Made by a program: the position numbers and the translations under genes. Under the pieces are notes generated by a model. The model saw only the letters and a list, made by a program, of their open reading frames with translations, ran no database searches and had not been told where the DNA came from. Below, piece by piece: positions 6,579 through 12,579 of a stretch of DNA of 12,643 nucleotides (positions are counted from its first letter, which is position 1; every line of letters starts with the position of its first letter). The stretch covers positions 1 through 12,643 of the forward strand of contig DLXG01000227.1 in NCBI GenBank assembly GCA_003448875.1. The letters run 5' to 3'. The stretch is from Anaerolineaceae bacterium (GTDB lineage: Bacteria > Chloroflexota > Anaerolineae > Anaerolineales > Anaerolineaceae).

Positions 6579-7526
6579 ATGACGAAATTAAAGCCAACCA
6601 AACGCATCTTCATTGGCATTGGAACAGTCATTATGTTACTGGTGGCTGGTTTTTACTGGATAAGCCGCCAGATTCCGAATTGGGGCAGCAAACCCGAAGA
6701 GGTTAATCTCTCCCTGCCGGGTGACGAATTAATCCCAACCCCCGACCTGATCTGGAATCACGCTATCACCATCCACGCCCGCCCGGAGCAGATTTACCCA
6801 TGGTTGATTCAGATGGGCGACTCTCGTGCGGCGTTTTACTCGATTACTTTCATCGAAAACTTGTTTTGTATGACCTCAGGGGAATGCCGTTATGTCAACG
6901 CCAACCGCATCCACGATGAATGGCAAAACCCGCCGCGAGGCGAACAGGGCATTATCATGAATTTTCTGGTAATTCAGGATTACCAGCCGGGCGAATTTGT
7001 GCTGGCAAGGAACACCGCCGAACTGCCGCTCCAATGGACGTGGTTGTGGTACGTCTATCCCCTTAACCAAAACGCTTCTCGGCTGGTCGTGCGCCACCGC
7101 ATTGACGCGCCGGAAGACGTCCCCATGGGATTGTTCAACCTGATTATGAACAGCGGTTATGTCATGGAAAGAGCCATGATGCTGGGCATTCGCGAACGGG
7201 CTGAGGGACGCATTCCCCCCGCCGTTGAAGAACCGCTTTGGGCGATTCTGTGGCTGCTGGTGTTTTTCGGTGGAATCATTGCCGCGGTCAACTTTGTGCA
7301 AGGGGCAACCGGCTATCATGCCCTTGGTGTGGGCATTGAGGCTGTCGTGATTTTGTTCATTCTGACCTTTGTTCAACCTCCCTTCTGGCTGCGCCTTGTG
7401 TTGTTGCTGCTGATGGCAGGCGGAGTGATGATCATTTACTGGCAAAAGGCCAAAAACCAGAGCATTGCTTCCCACCCAACGCAAACTGAGTTCTCCACCA
7501 GTCAGGCGGATGAGCCGCCTTTTTAA
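6579..7526 (+). CDS. Membrane protein with SRPBCC-like domain
   Basis: A 315-residue protein. Residues 10-29 form one membrane helix (IFIGIGTVIMLLVAGFYWIS). Residues about 55-205 look like an SRPBCC (START/polyketide cyclase-like) ligand-binding fold: WNHAITIHARPEQIYPWLIQMG, then LVIQDYQPGEFVLARN, then strand-rich WTWLWYVYPLN...LVVRHRI, and a long C-terminal helix (MNSGYVMERAMMLGIRERAEG). Three more hydrophobic segments follow (about 220-238, 248-265, 270-287) and a polar tail. The ligand and role are unknown. GGTGAAGG sits immediately before the ATG. It is transcribed divergently from padR, so it might share PadR control, although no second full palindrome is seen at its promoter. Confidence 0.8.
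   Translation: MTKLKPTKRIFIGIGTVIMLLVAGFYWISRQIPNWGSKPEEVNLSLPGDELIPTPDLIWNHAITIHARPEQIYPWLIQMGDSRAAFYSITFIENLFCMTSGECRYVNANRIHDEWQNPPRGEQGIIMNFLVIQDYQPGEFVLARNTAELPLQWTWLWYVYPLNQNASRLVVRHRIDAPEDVPMGLFNLIMNSGYVMERAMMLGIRERAEGRIPPAVEEPLWAILWLLVFFGGIIAAVNFVQGATGYHALGVGIEAVVILFILTFVQPPFWLRLVLLLLMAGGVMIIYWQKAKNQSIASHPTQTEFSTSQADEPPF
7504..7524 (+). terminator. Intrinsic terminator inside the 3' end of the SRPBCC-like gene
   Basis: AGGCGG (7504-7509), a 5-nt loop ATGAG, CCGCCT (7515-7520) and a run of five T form an intrinsic terminator. It lies entirely within the last coding codons and the stop codon of the gene. Confidence 0.65.
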
Positions 7527-7532
7527 GGACGC

Positions 7533-7560
7533 TTGAATCTCTGCCAATTCGTGATAAGAT
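7533..7560 (+). promoter_or_regulatory. Putative sigma70 promoter of the deaminase gene
   Basis: TTGAAT (7533-7538) and TAAGAT (7555-7560) are 16 bp apart, directly after the terminator of the preceding gene and about 40 bp before the deaminase ATG. Confidence 0.5.
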
Positions 7561-7602
7561 ACATCCAAATTATTTCACCTTGCCAAATGAGGAGGAAATA
7601 AC

Positions 7603-8052
7603 ATGGATGAATTCATGCAAGCCGCCTATGAAGAAGCCCTGCAAGGCTACCGTGAAGGGGGCATCCCGATTGGCTCGGTACTGGTACTGGACGGCAAAAT
7701 CATCGGGCGGGGCCACAACCGCCGGGTTCAGCGCGGCAGTCCGGTCTTACATGCCGAAATGGATGCGCTGGAAAACGCCGGGCGGCTGGCGCCGGAAGAG
7801 TATCGCCGCGCCACCATTTACACCACCCTTTCGCCCTGTGATATGTGCAGCGGGGCGATTTTGCTCTATAAAATTCCACGCGTGGTGATTGGCGAGAACC
7901 AGACCTTTTTAGGCGCAGAAGAGTTGCTTAAGTCGCGCGGGGTGGAACTGGTGGTGCTGAACGACCCGCAATTGATTCAAATGATGAAGGACTTCATCGC
8001 CGAAAAACCCGAACTCTGGTACGAAGATATCGGTCACTGCATCGAGTGCTGA
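7603..8052 (+). CDS. Cytosine/nucleoside deaminase, yeast Fcy1-like
   Basis: A 149-residue zinc-dependent deaminase of the cytidine deaminase-like fold. Zinc ligands and the proton shuttle are His50 and Glu52 (LHAEMDALENAGRL) and Cys79 and Cys82 (TTLSPCDMCSGAI). The order GIPIGSVLV, GRGHN (Asn39), HAE, TTLSPCDMC, IPRVVIGEN and the C-terminal PELWYEDIG follow the yeast cytosine deaminase Fcy1, in which the Asp of the EDIG tail contacts the base. Cytosine to uracil conversion in pyrimidine salvage is therefore the best guess; a related nucleobase such as guanine or isocytosine cannot be excluded. The length matches Fcy1-type enzymes and is close to TadA, but the C-terminus argues against TadA. 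GAGGAGG lies 7 nt before the ATG, and a promoter precedes it. Confidence 0.88.
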   Translation: MDEFMQAAYEEALQGYREGGIPIGSVLVLDGKIIGRGHNRRVQRGSPVLHAEMDALENAGRLAPEEYRRATIYTTLSPCDMCSGAILLYKIPRVVIGENQTFLGAEELLKSRGVELVVLNDPQLIQMMKDFIAEKPELWYEDIGHCIEC

Positions 8053-8144
8053 CGAAGAAACCTGCAACTTTCAGGCCTCTTTTGCGTAGATAGTAACGTG
8101 TAATCCGTAATTCCATTACAACATTCGCGAAAGAGGTACAAAAA

Positions 8145-8594
8145 ATGAGTCAATCCACACCAACTCCCGTCATCGTTCAGCCGCAGGAACAGGGACCCGG
8201 CTGTTTGATCCGCATTCTGTACTTTTTGCTGGTTGGTTTATGGCTGGGCGGCATCGTTACCGTAGTGGCCTGGGTGCTGAATGTCACCATTATCGGGCTG
8301 CCGCTGGGCCTGTGGTTGCTCAACCGCCTGCCGCAGATTATGACGCTCAAGCCGGTTAAACGGCAGGCGCGGGTCATGGTTGTAGATGGCAAGGTCATCT
8401 ACCGCGAATCGAGCCTGCCGCAGCCGCCCTTCCTGTTGCGGGCCATCTACTTTATCCTGATCGGCTGGTGGTTCAGCGCGCTGTGGCTGGCACTGGCCTG
8501 GCTACTGACCGGCATCAGCCTTGGGTTGGGACTGCCGCTGGCTTTCTGGATGTTCGATCAGACACCTGCCATCACCACCCTTGCCCGTTATTGA
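8145..8594 (+). CDS. yccF: YccF-type inner-membrane protein (two YccF units)
   Basis: A 149-residue membrane protein with two copies of the YccF unit (DUF307): residues about 21-66 (LIRILYFLLVGLWLGGI, then VTIIGLPLGLWLLNRLP) and about 94-140 (LLRAIYFILIGWWFSAL, then ISLGLGLPLAFWMFDQTP), each with two hydrophobic segments. A short charged linker (KPVKRQARVMVVDGKVIYRES) joins them. The N-terminal about 18 residues are polar and Gln/Pro-rich. The family is widespread but its function is not established. GAGG lies 8 nt before the ATG. It starts 92 bp after the deaminase gene with no clear promoter or terminator between, so co-transcription is possible. Confidence 0.85.
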   Translation: MSQSTPTPVIVQPQEQGPGCLIRILYFLLVGLWLGGIVTVVAWVLNVTIIGLPLGLWLLNRLPQIMTLKPVKRQARVMVVDGKVIYRESSLPQPPFLLRAIYFILIGWWFSALWLALAWLLTGISLGLGLPLAFWMFDQTPAITTLARY

Positions 8595-8610
8595 CCCTCC
8601 ACTTTGAAGG

Positions 8611-8648
8611 AAAAAAAATCAGCGCCTCTCCCGCTTGGGAGAGGCGCT
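8611..8648 (-). terminator. Intrinsic terminator of the glutamate dehydrogenase gene
   Basis: A perfect 12-bp stem (AGCGCCTCTCCC 8621-8632 with its complement 8637-8648) and tetraloop GCTT is followed on the minus strand by eight T (8618-8611). It lies 25 bp past the glutamate dehydrogenase stop. No T run follows on the plus strand, so it may only partly stop transcripts of yccF. Confidence 0.9.
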
Positions 8649-8672
8649 GGCCAACTGGCTGGTTCCCTGAGA

Positions 8673-9959
8673 TTAAATCCAGCCGCGCAATTCCATCGCC
8701 TTGACCACCCGATTGATGGCGACCATGTAGGCCGCATCGCGCATGTACACCTTTTCTTTTTCTGCCAGTTCTAATACCGCCTCAAAGGCAGCGGTCATCT
8801 TCTGGTCCAGTTTGCTCAGCACTTCTTCCTTGGGCCAGTAGAAATTCATGTCATTTTGCACGCTTTCAAAGTAGGAAACCGTTACGCCGCCCGCGTTGCA
8901 GAGGAAGTCCGGGATGAGGAAGATACCCCGCTGGCGGATGACCTCGTCGGCTTCCGGTGTGGTCGGGCCATTGGCACCTTCGGCAATAATTTTGACCCGC
9001 GGGGAGATCTTATGCACCGATTCGGCGTTGATCTGACCTTCCAGCGCCGCCGGAATCAGCACATCCACCTCTTTGCTCAGCCAGGCATCAGCCGGTTCAA
9101 TGGCATAGCCGGCCTCTCTGGCCTTGTTCTTGTCAATCGTGCCGTACTGATCGGTGATGCTCATCAGGTAACGCGGATCAATTCCATCCGCCTTGCTGAC
9201 CGTGTAGGGCGTGCGGTCTTCGCGGTCCCAGTACGAGACACACACCACCTTACCGCCCAATAATTCCGTGAAACCGATCGCAGCATACTGTGCCACATTG
9301 CCAAACCCCTGAATGGCCGCCAGACATTTGGTCGGGTCCAGTTTGAGATGCTTCATGGCTTCGCGCACGGTGTAGATCACCCCAAACCCGGTCGCTTCGG
9401 TGCGTCCCAGAGAACCGCCGCCGCCGACCGGCTTGCCCGTGATCACGCCGGGCGTGTATTCGCCCACCAGTTTGGAATATTCATCCATCATCCAGCCCAT
9501 CATCTGCGGGGTGGTACCGACATCCGGGGCGGGCACATCCTGACGCGGCCCAATGTTCTTCCACATCTGCTGCACCCAGCCGCGCACCAGGCGTTCTTTT
9601 TCGCTGGTAGAGAGGGTTGCCGGGTCAACAACCACACCGCCCTTGCCGCCGCCCAGCGGAATATCCACCACCGCGCACTTCCAGGTCATCCACGTAGCCA
9701 GTGCGCGTACCGTGTCAATCGTTTCAGCGGGGTGAAAACGGATACCGCCCTTGCTGGGGCCGCGCGCATCGTTGTGCTGGACGCGGAAACCCTGAAAGAC
9801 TTTGATGCTGCCATCATCCATGCGCACGGGAATACGGAAGTGGAACTCGCGCAGCGGCCAGCGCAAAATCTCGCGCACTTGCGGATCTAATTTGAGCAGT
9901 TCTGCCACATGATCGAATTGGCGCTGAGCCATTTCAAACGCATTGGTGGTTTCTGCCAT
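8673..9959 (-). CDS. gdhA: Glutamate dehydrogenase (hexameric Glu/Leu/Phe/Val type)
   Basis: A 428-residue cytosolic enzyme that interconverts glutamate with 2-oxoglutarate plus ammonium. Residues corresponding to the clostridial enzyme's active site are all present at a constant offset: Lys70 (GPSKGGIRFH), Lys94 (MTWKCAV), Lys106 (GGGKGGV), Asp146 (PAPDVGT). The Rossmann motif GFGNVA is at 218-223. After the second strand it reads VSYWDRED rather than the common VSDS, so NAD versus NADP preference cannot be read safely. Length is standard. GGAG lies 9 nt before the ATG. It follows gatB at 264 bp, with its own promoter and a Gln-rich leader frame overlapping a terminator in between, so it is probably controlled by attenuation. 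Whether it works for ammonium assimilation or glutamate breakdown is open. Confidence 0.96.
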   Translation of the reverse strand: MAETTNAFEMAQRQFDHVAELLKLDPQVREILRWPLREFHFRIPVRMDDGSIKVFQGFRVQHNDARGPSKGGIRFHPAETIDTVRALATWMTWKCAVVDIPLGGGKGGVVVDPATLSTSEKERLVRGWVQQMWKNIGPRQDVPAPDVGTTPQMMGWMMDEYSKLVGEYTPGVITGKPVGGGGSLGRTEATGFGVIYTVREAMKHLKLDPTKCLAAIQGFGNVAQYAAIGFTELLGGKVVCVSYWDREDRTPYTVSKADGIDPRYLMSITDQYGTIDKNKAREAGYAIEPADAWLSKEVDVLIPAALEGQINAESVHKISPRVKIIAEGANGPTTPEADEVIRQRGIFLIPDFLCNAGGVTVSYFESVQNDMNFYWPKEEVLSKLDQKMTAAFEAVLELAEKEKVYMRDAAYMVAINRVVKAMELRGWI

Positions 9960-9990
9960 TGGTTTTTTCTCCTGTCAGGTAATAGATTTG

Positions 9991-10003
9991 GGTTGATTCA
10001 ACC
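9991..10003. promoter_or_regulatory. 13-bp perfect palindrome before gdhA
   Basis: GGTTGATTCAACC has 6-bp perfect arms around one central base, between the leader terminator and the gdhA ribosome binding site. With no loop it is unlikely to be an RNA hairpin; a dimeric DNA-binding protein site is a possible reading. Confidence 0.35.
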
Positions 10004-10008
10004 GATGG

Positions 10009-10043
10009 TTAAAAAATAAACGGGCACAACGGTGCTGTGCCCG
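10009..10043 (-). terminator. Leader terminator (attenuator) upstream of gdhA
   Basis: On the minus strand, CGGGCACA (10043-10036), a 7-nt loop GCACCGT and TGTGCCCG (10028-10021) form a perfect 8-bp GC-rich stem followed by TTTATTTTTT. It ends about 50 nt before the gdhA start and lies downstream of the only convincing promoter in the gap, so gdhA transcripts probably have to read through it. CAGCAC (10037-10032), spanning stem and loop, could pair instead with GTGCTG (10078-10073) at the leader start, a possible antiterminator. It might alternatively be a distal gatB terminator. Confidence 0.8.
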
Positions 10044-10080
10044 CTAAGGACTGTTGGGATTGTTGCTGCTGGCAGCACAT
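10009..10080 (-). CDS. Gln-rich leader peptide of gdhA (candidate)
   Basis: A 23-codon frame, too short for usual gene calling, runs from ATG (10080-10078) to TAA (10011-10009). It begins MCCQQQQSQQSL, so six of codons 4-10 are Gln (three CAG, three CAA; 10071-10051), and then continues through the terminator hairpin, with its stop codon in the T tract. An in-frame TAA lies four codons upstream of the ATG, so the frame is bounded. A GAGG lies about 12 nt before the ATG, slightly far for a ribosome binding site. A promoter about 40 bp upstream would give a short leader. The likely role is to sense charged tRNA(Gln): ribosome pausing or progress here would decide whether the terminator folds. 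The Cys-Cys pair at codons 2-3 is a lesser alternative signal. Chance occurrence is not excluded. Confidence 0.55.
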   Translation of the reverse strand: MCCQQQQSQQSLAGTAPLCPFIF

Positions 10081-10123
10081 CAGCTGGGTTTACCTCAAAA
10101 TTAGGTGATGATGATCCTGATAT

Positions 10124-10152
10124 AGGGTAGCAAACCTGATGCCGTTCGTCAA
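10124..10152 (-). promoter_or_regulatory. Putative sigma70 promoter of the gdhA leader
   Basis: On the minus strand, TTGACG (10152-10147, five of six to consensus) and TACCCT (10129-10124) are 17 bp apart. Transcripts would start near 10117, giving a gdhA leader of about 158 nt that holds the Gln-rich frame and the terminator. Confidence 0.5.
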
Positions 10153-10207
10153 TATGATGAAAATCGCCTCTCTACGGTGATTCCCGGCACGGGCCTGCGC
10201 AATTCGT

Positions 10208-10223
10208 CACATTGAGAGATGTG
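10208..10223. promoter_or_regulatory. Inverted repeat directly after the gatB stop
   Basis: CACAT, six bases, ATGTG, with partial symmetry extending outward. It begins at the base after the gatB stop and lies about 55 bp upstream of the gdhA leader -35. It has no T run, so an operator is as likely as a 3' hairpin. Evidence is symmetry only. Confidence 0.3.
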
Positions 10224-11690
10224 TCAATCCGTTTTTGATGCCGACAGTTGACGCTCCAGTTCAGCCCGCGCCGCCGATGGACTGGCCCGTCCGCCGGTCT
10301 GGCGCATCACCTGACCCAGCAGCCAGTTGAATACAGTCGTTTTACCCTGATAATACGACTCCACCTCGCGCGGATTTTCCGCCAGCACCCTTGCCACAAC
10401 CTCAGCAATCAGGGCAGTATCCCTGACTTGTGTCAAACCCCGCTCGCCGATAATTTCTGCCGCTCCCCGCCCGCTGGCAAGCATCTCGCTCAGCACCATT
10501 TTGGCGGTGTTGAGGTTAATCGTCTGATCGCCAGCCATCCGCAGCAGCTCAACCAAAGCGGCGGGTGTTACCCGCACGGCTTCGATGCTCTCCCCGCTCT
10601 GATTCAGCCACCCAAAGATTTCACCGCAGATCCACAGCGCAATCGTGCGGGCAGGCACAGCCGGGCCTGCTTCGCTCACACAGGATTCAAAGTAGCGCGC
10701 CACCGCCTCATCTTCGCTCAACAGAGCGGCTTCGCCGGCATTCAACCCGTATTGCTTCATGAAGCGGTTTTTCATCGCCTGCGGCAATTCCGGCATGGCC
10801 GCGCGTACCTTCTCAATCCATTCGGGCTCAACAATCAGCGGCGGCAAATCCGGTTCGGGAAAGTAGCGGTAATCATGCGCCTCTTCTTTGCTGCGCTGGC
10901 TGAAAGTCAGCTGAGCCGCATCATCCCAGCCAAGGGTTTCCTGCTCAACCGTTTGACCGCGCTCCAGCACACGGCTCTGGCGTTCGATTTCATAAGCAAT
11001 CGCCCGCTCCATCGCCCGAAAACTGTTCAGATTCTTGATTTCAACCCGCGTCCCCAATTGGTCGCTGCCTTGTGGTCGCAGTGAAACATTCGCCTCAAAG
11101 CGAATCACACCCTTTTCCATGTCACCGCTGTTTGCCCCAACCCGCCGCAAAATTGCCCGCAGCCCAGTGGCATAAGCACGCACTTCTTCCAGAGAGTGCA
11201 TGTCTGGCTCGCTGACAATTTCCAGCAGAGGCACGCCGGCCCGGTTCAGGTCAACCAGCGAGAAGGCTTCTCCATCCGGTTGATTCACATGAAGCAATTT
11301 TCCGGTATCCTCTTCCAGATGCACCCGCCGAATGTGCACCACCTTTTCTCCCCGTGAGGTCTCAATCCGCAGCACCCCGCGCTGCGCCAGCGGGTACTCA
11401 TATTGTGAGATCTGGTAACCTTTGGGCAGGTCGGGGTAAAAGTAATTTTTGCGCGCAAACAGACTGAGCGGGGCAATTTCACATTCTAAGGCAAGAGCCA
11501 CCCGCAAAGCCAGTTCAACCGCCGTGCGGTTGACCACCGGCAGGGTTCCCGGCATGCCGGCGCACACCGGACACACAGCACTGTTAGGTTCTGCCTGCGT
11601 AGAATCTACCACCGGACAGGCACAAAACATCTTGGAGCGGGTTTGCAGCTCAGCGTGAACTTCTAATCCAATGACCGCTTCATACGGCAT
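10224..11690 (-). CDS. gatB: Asp-tRNA(Asn)/Glu-tRNA(Gln) amidotransferase subunit B
   Basis: About 488 residues from the preferred start, the normal GatB length. GatB binds misacylated Glu-tRNA(Gln) or Asp-tRNA(Asn), phosphorylates the attached acid and, with GatA and GatC, amidates it using glutamine-derived ammonia. Seen in the sequence: the signature PYEAVIGLEVHAELQT, Cys pairs FCAC and VCPVC (probable zinc site), YFYPDLPKGYQISQYEYPL, LEEDTGKL, DLNRAGVPLLEIVSEPD, YRYFPEPDLPP, and the helical and YqeY-like tail ending near GQVMRQTGGRA. An ATG at 11711 is possible, but the one at 11690 has a GAGGA about 10 nt upstream, starts at the conserved MPYEAV, and leaves a sensible leader after the promoter at 11754-11727. 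gatA and gatC are not next to it here. Confidence 0.97.
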   Translation of the reverse strand: MPYEAVIGLEVHAELQTRSKMFCACPVVDSTQAEPNSAVCPVCAGMPGTLPVVNRTAVELALRVALALECEIAPLSLFARKNYFYPDLPKGYQISQYEYPLAQRGVLRIETSRGEKVVHIRRVHLEEDTGKLLHVNQPDGEAFSLVDLNRAGVPLLEIVSEPDMHSLEEVRAYATGLRAILRRVGANSGDMEKGVIRFEANVSLRPQGSDQLGTRVEIKNLNSFRAMERAIAYEIERQSRVLERGQTVEQETLGWDDAAQLTFSQRSKEEAHDYRYFPEPDLPPLIVEPEWIEKVRAAMPELPQAMKNRFMKQYGLNAGEAALLSEDEAVARYFESCVSEAGPAVPARTIALWICGEIFGWLNQSGESIEAVRVTPAALVELLRMAGDQTINLNTAKMVLSEMLASGRGAAEIIGERGLTQVRDTALIAEVVARVLAENPREVESYYQGKTTVFNWLLGQVMRQTGGRASPSAARAELERQLSASKTD

Positions 11691-11726
11691 GGCTTTATCG
11701 TCCTCATTCAATGCGGAATGTCAAAG

Positions 11727-11754
11727 ATTTTACCATAGTGCCTGTGCTCTCCAA
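11727..11754 (-). promoter_or_regulatory. Putative sigma70 promoter of gatB
   Basis: On the minus strand, TTGGAG (11754-11749) and TAAAAT (11732-11727, five of six to consensus) are 16 bp apart, predicting a start near 11720, about 30 nt before the preferred gatB ATG. Confidence 0.5.
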
Positions 11755-11802
11755 AATCCAATAATTTCCAAATCGGCTCTTCATAATTTCTAAACAATCC
11801 TT

Positions 11803-11811
11803 TGTTATCTT
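11803..11811 (+). promoter_or_regulatory. Possible extended -10 of the secreted repeat protein gene
   Basis: TGT followed by TATCTT resembles an extended -10 element about 57 bp before the ATG; no good -35 is visible. A small hairpin CGGGA-AAC-TCCCG (11827-11839) lies in the resulting leader. Confidence 0.3.
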
Positions 11812-11868
11812 AAGCACAGTCATAAACGGGAAACTCCCGAATCCAAATGAATTGAGAGGAGTACAGGT

Positions 11869-12579
11869 ATGAAGAACAAAAAGATATTGATCGGTTTATC
11901 ACTGGGCGCTCTCGCCCTGATTCTTGCGGTTGGTCTGGCCGCGCAGGCCTTCCAGAACGTCAGCGCCAGCGCGCTGCCACAAATTGGCGGGCCGTTCGGC
12001 GGCGGACGCGGCATGATGGGGCCAAACGCTGGTGAGGCACTGGCTCAAGCGCTGGGGATCACCACCGATGAACTGAACAGCGCTTATCAGCAAGCCGTCC
12101 AATCCGCTGTGCAGGAAGGCGTGGATAAAGGTTTGATCACTCAGGCTCAGGCAGATGCCATCCTGAATGGCAGCGGACGCTTTGGAGGCAGAGGCATGTT
12201 CGGCTGGCTGCTCCAAAACGGCGTTGATTTTGAATCGCACTTTGCTAAGGCTCTGGGTATCTCGGTGGATGATTTGCAGGCCGCTTACGCAAAGGCTGCC
12301 GAGATTCGGCTGGAACAGGCCGTAGCGGATGGACGCATCACCGAAGAGGAAGCCAACCTGATGCGCGCCCGCCATGCCCTTTTCAACAATGAAGCCTTCC
12401 AGAACTCCATGCAGGCCGCTTTTGAAAATGCGGTGAAGGAAGCCGTAGCCAATGGTGTCATCACTCAGGCTCAGGCTGATTTGCTCCTGCAACAGGGCGG
12501 GTTTGGATTGCGCGGCGGTTTCATGGGCTTTGGCGGCTGCCACGGCGGTGGACGCGGCGGATTTGGTCGGGGCTGGTAA
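11869..12579 (+). CDS. Secreted helical-repeat, Gly-rich protein of unknown function
   Basis: A 236-residue protein with a classical signal peptide (KNKK, then a hydrophobic core to about residue 26, cleavage possible after AQA or ASA). The mature part has three related helical units: about 57-100 (EALAQALGITTDELNSAYQQ, then GLITQAQADAIL), about 123-166 (FAKALGISVDDLQAAYAKA, then GRITEEEANLM) and a shorter one about 176-207 (then GVITQAQADLLL). Gly/Arg/Phe-rich linkers follow the signal (GGPFGGGRGMMG) and units 1 and 3, and the C-terminus ends GGCHGGGRGGFGRGW. The organisation is like DUF2680-type exported proteins, role unknown. GAGAGGAG lies about 8 nt before the ATG. The 64 bases after the stop hold only a 6-bp inverted pair with a long loop and no recognisable gene. 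Confidence 0.85.
   Translation: MKNKKILIGLSLGALALILAVGLAAQAFQNVSASALPQIGGPFGGGRGMMGPNAGEALAQALGITTDELNSAYQQAVQSAVQEGVDKGLITQAQADAILNGSGRFGGRGMFGWLLQNGVDFESHFAKALGISVDDLQAAYAKAAEIRLEQAVADGRITEEEANLMRARHALFNNEAFQNSMQAAFENAVKEAVANGVITQAQADLLLQQGGFGLRGGFMGFGGCHGGGRGGFGRGW

Noticed and set aside
6876..7568. 230-codon minus-strand frame opposite the SRPBCC-like gene
   Set aside because: Shadow frame; the plus-strand protein has a signal-like helix, domain pattern, ribosome binding site and terminator, this one has none.
8062..8090. Hairpin CCTG...CAGG plus short T run after the deaminase gene
   Set aside because: Only 4 bp of stem and a weak T run; not a convincing terminator.
9348..9890. 180-codon plus-strand frame opposite glutamate dehydrogenase
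   Set aside because: Shadow of gdhA; rich in His/Arg/Ala as expected from complementing its codons.
10009..10123. T-box or other known riboswitch upstream of gdhA
   Set aside because: No T-box consensus (AGGGTGGNACCGCG-like) and no recognisable aptamer; the Gln-rich frame with a terminator explains the region better.
10248..11084. 278-codon open frame on the plus strand opposite gatB
   Set aside because: Antisense shadow of a clearly conserved gatB; composition follows the complementary codons and no ribosome binding site or family resemblance is seen.
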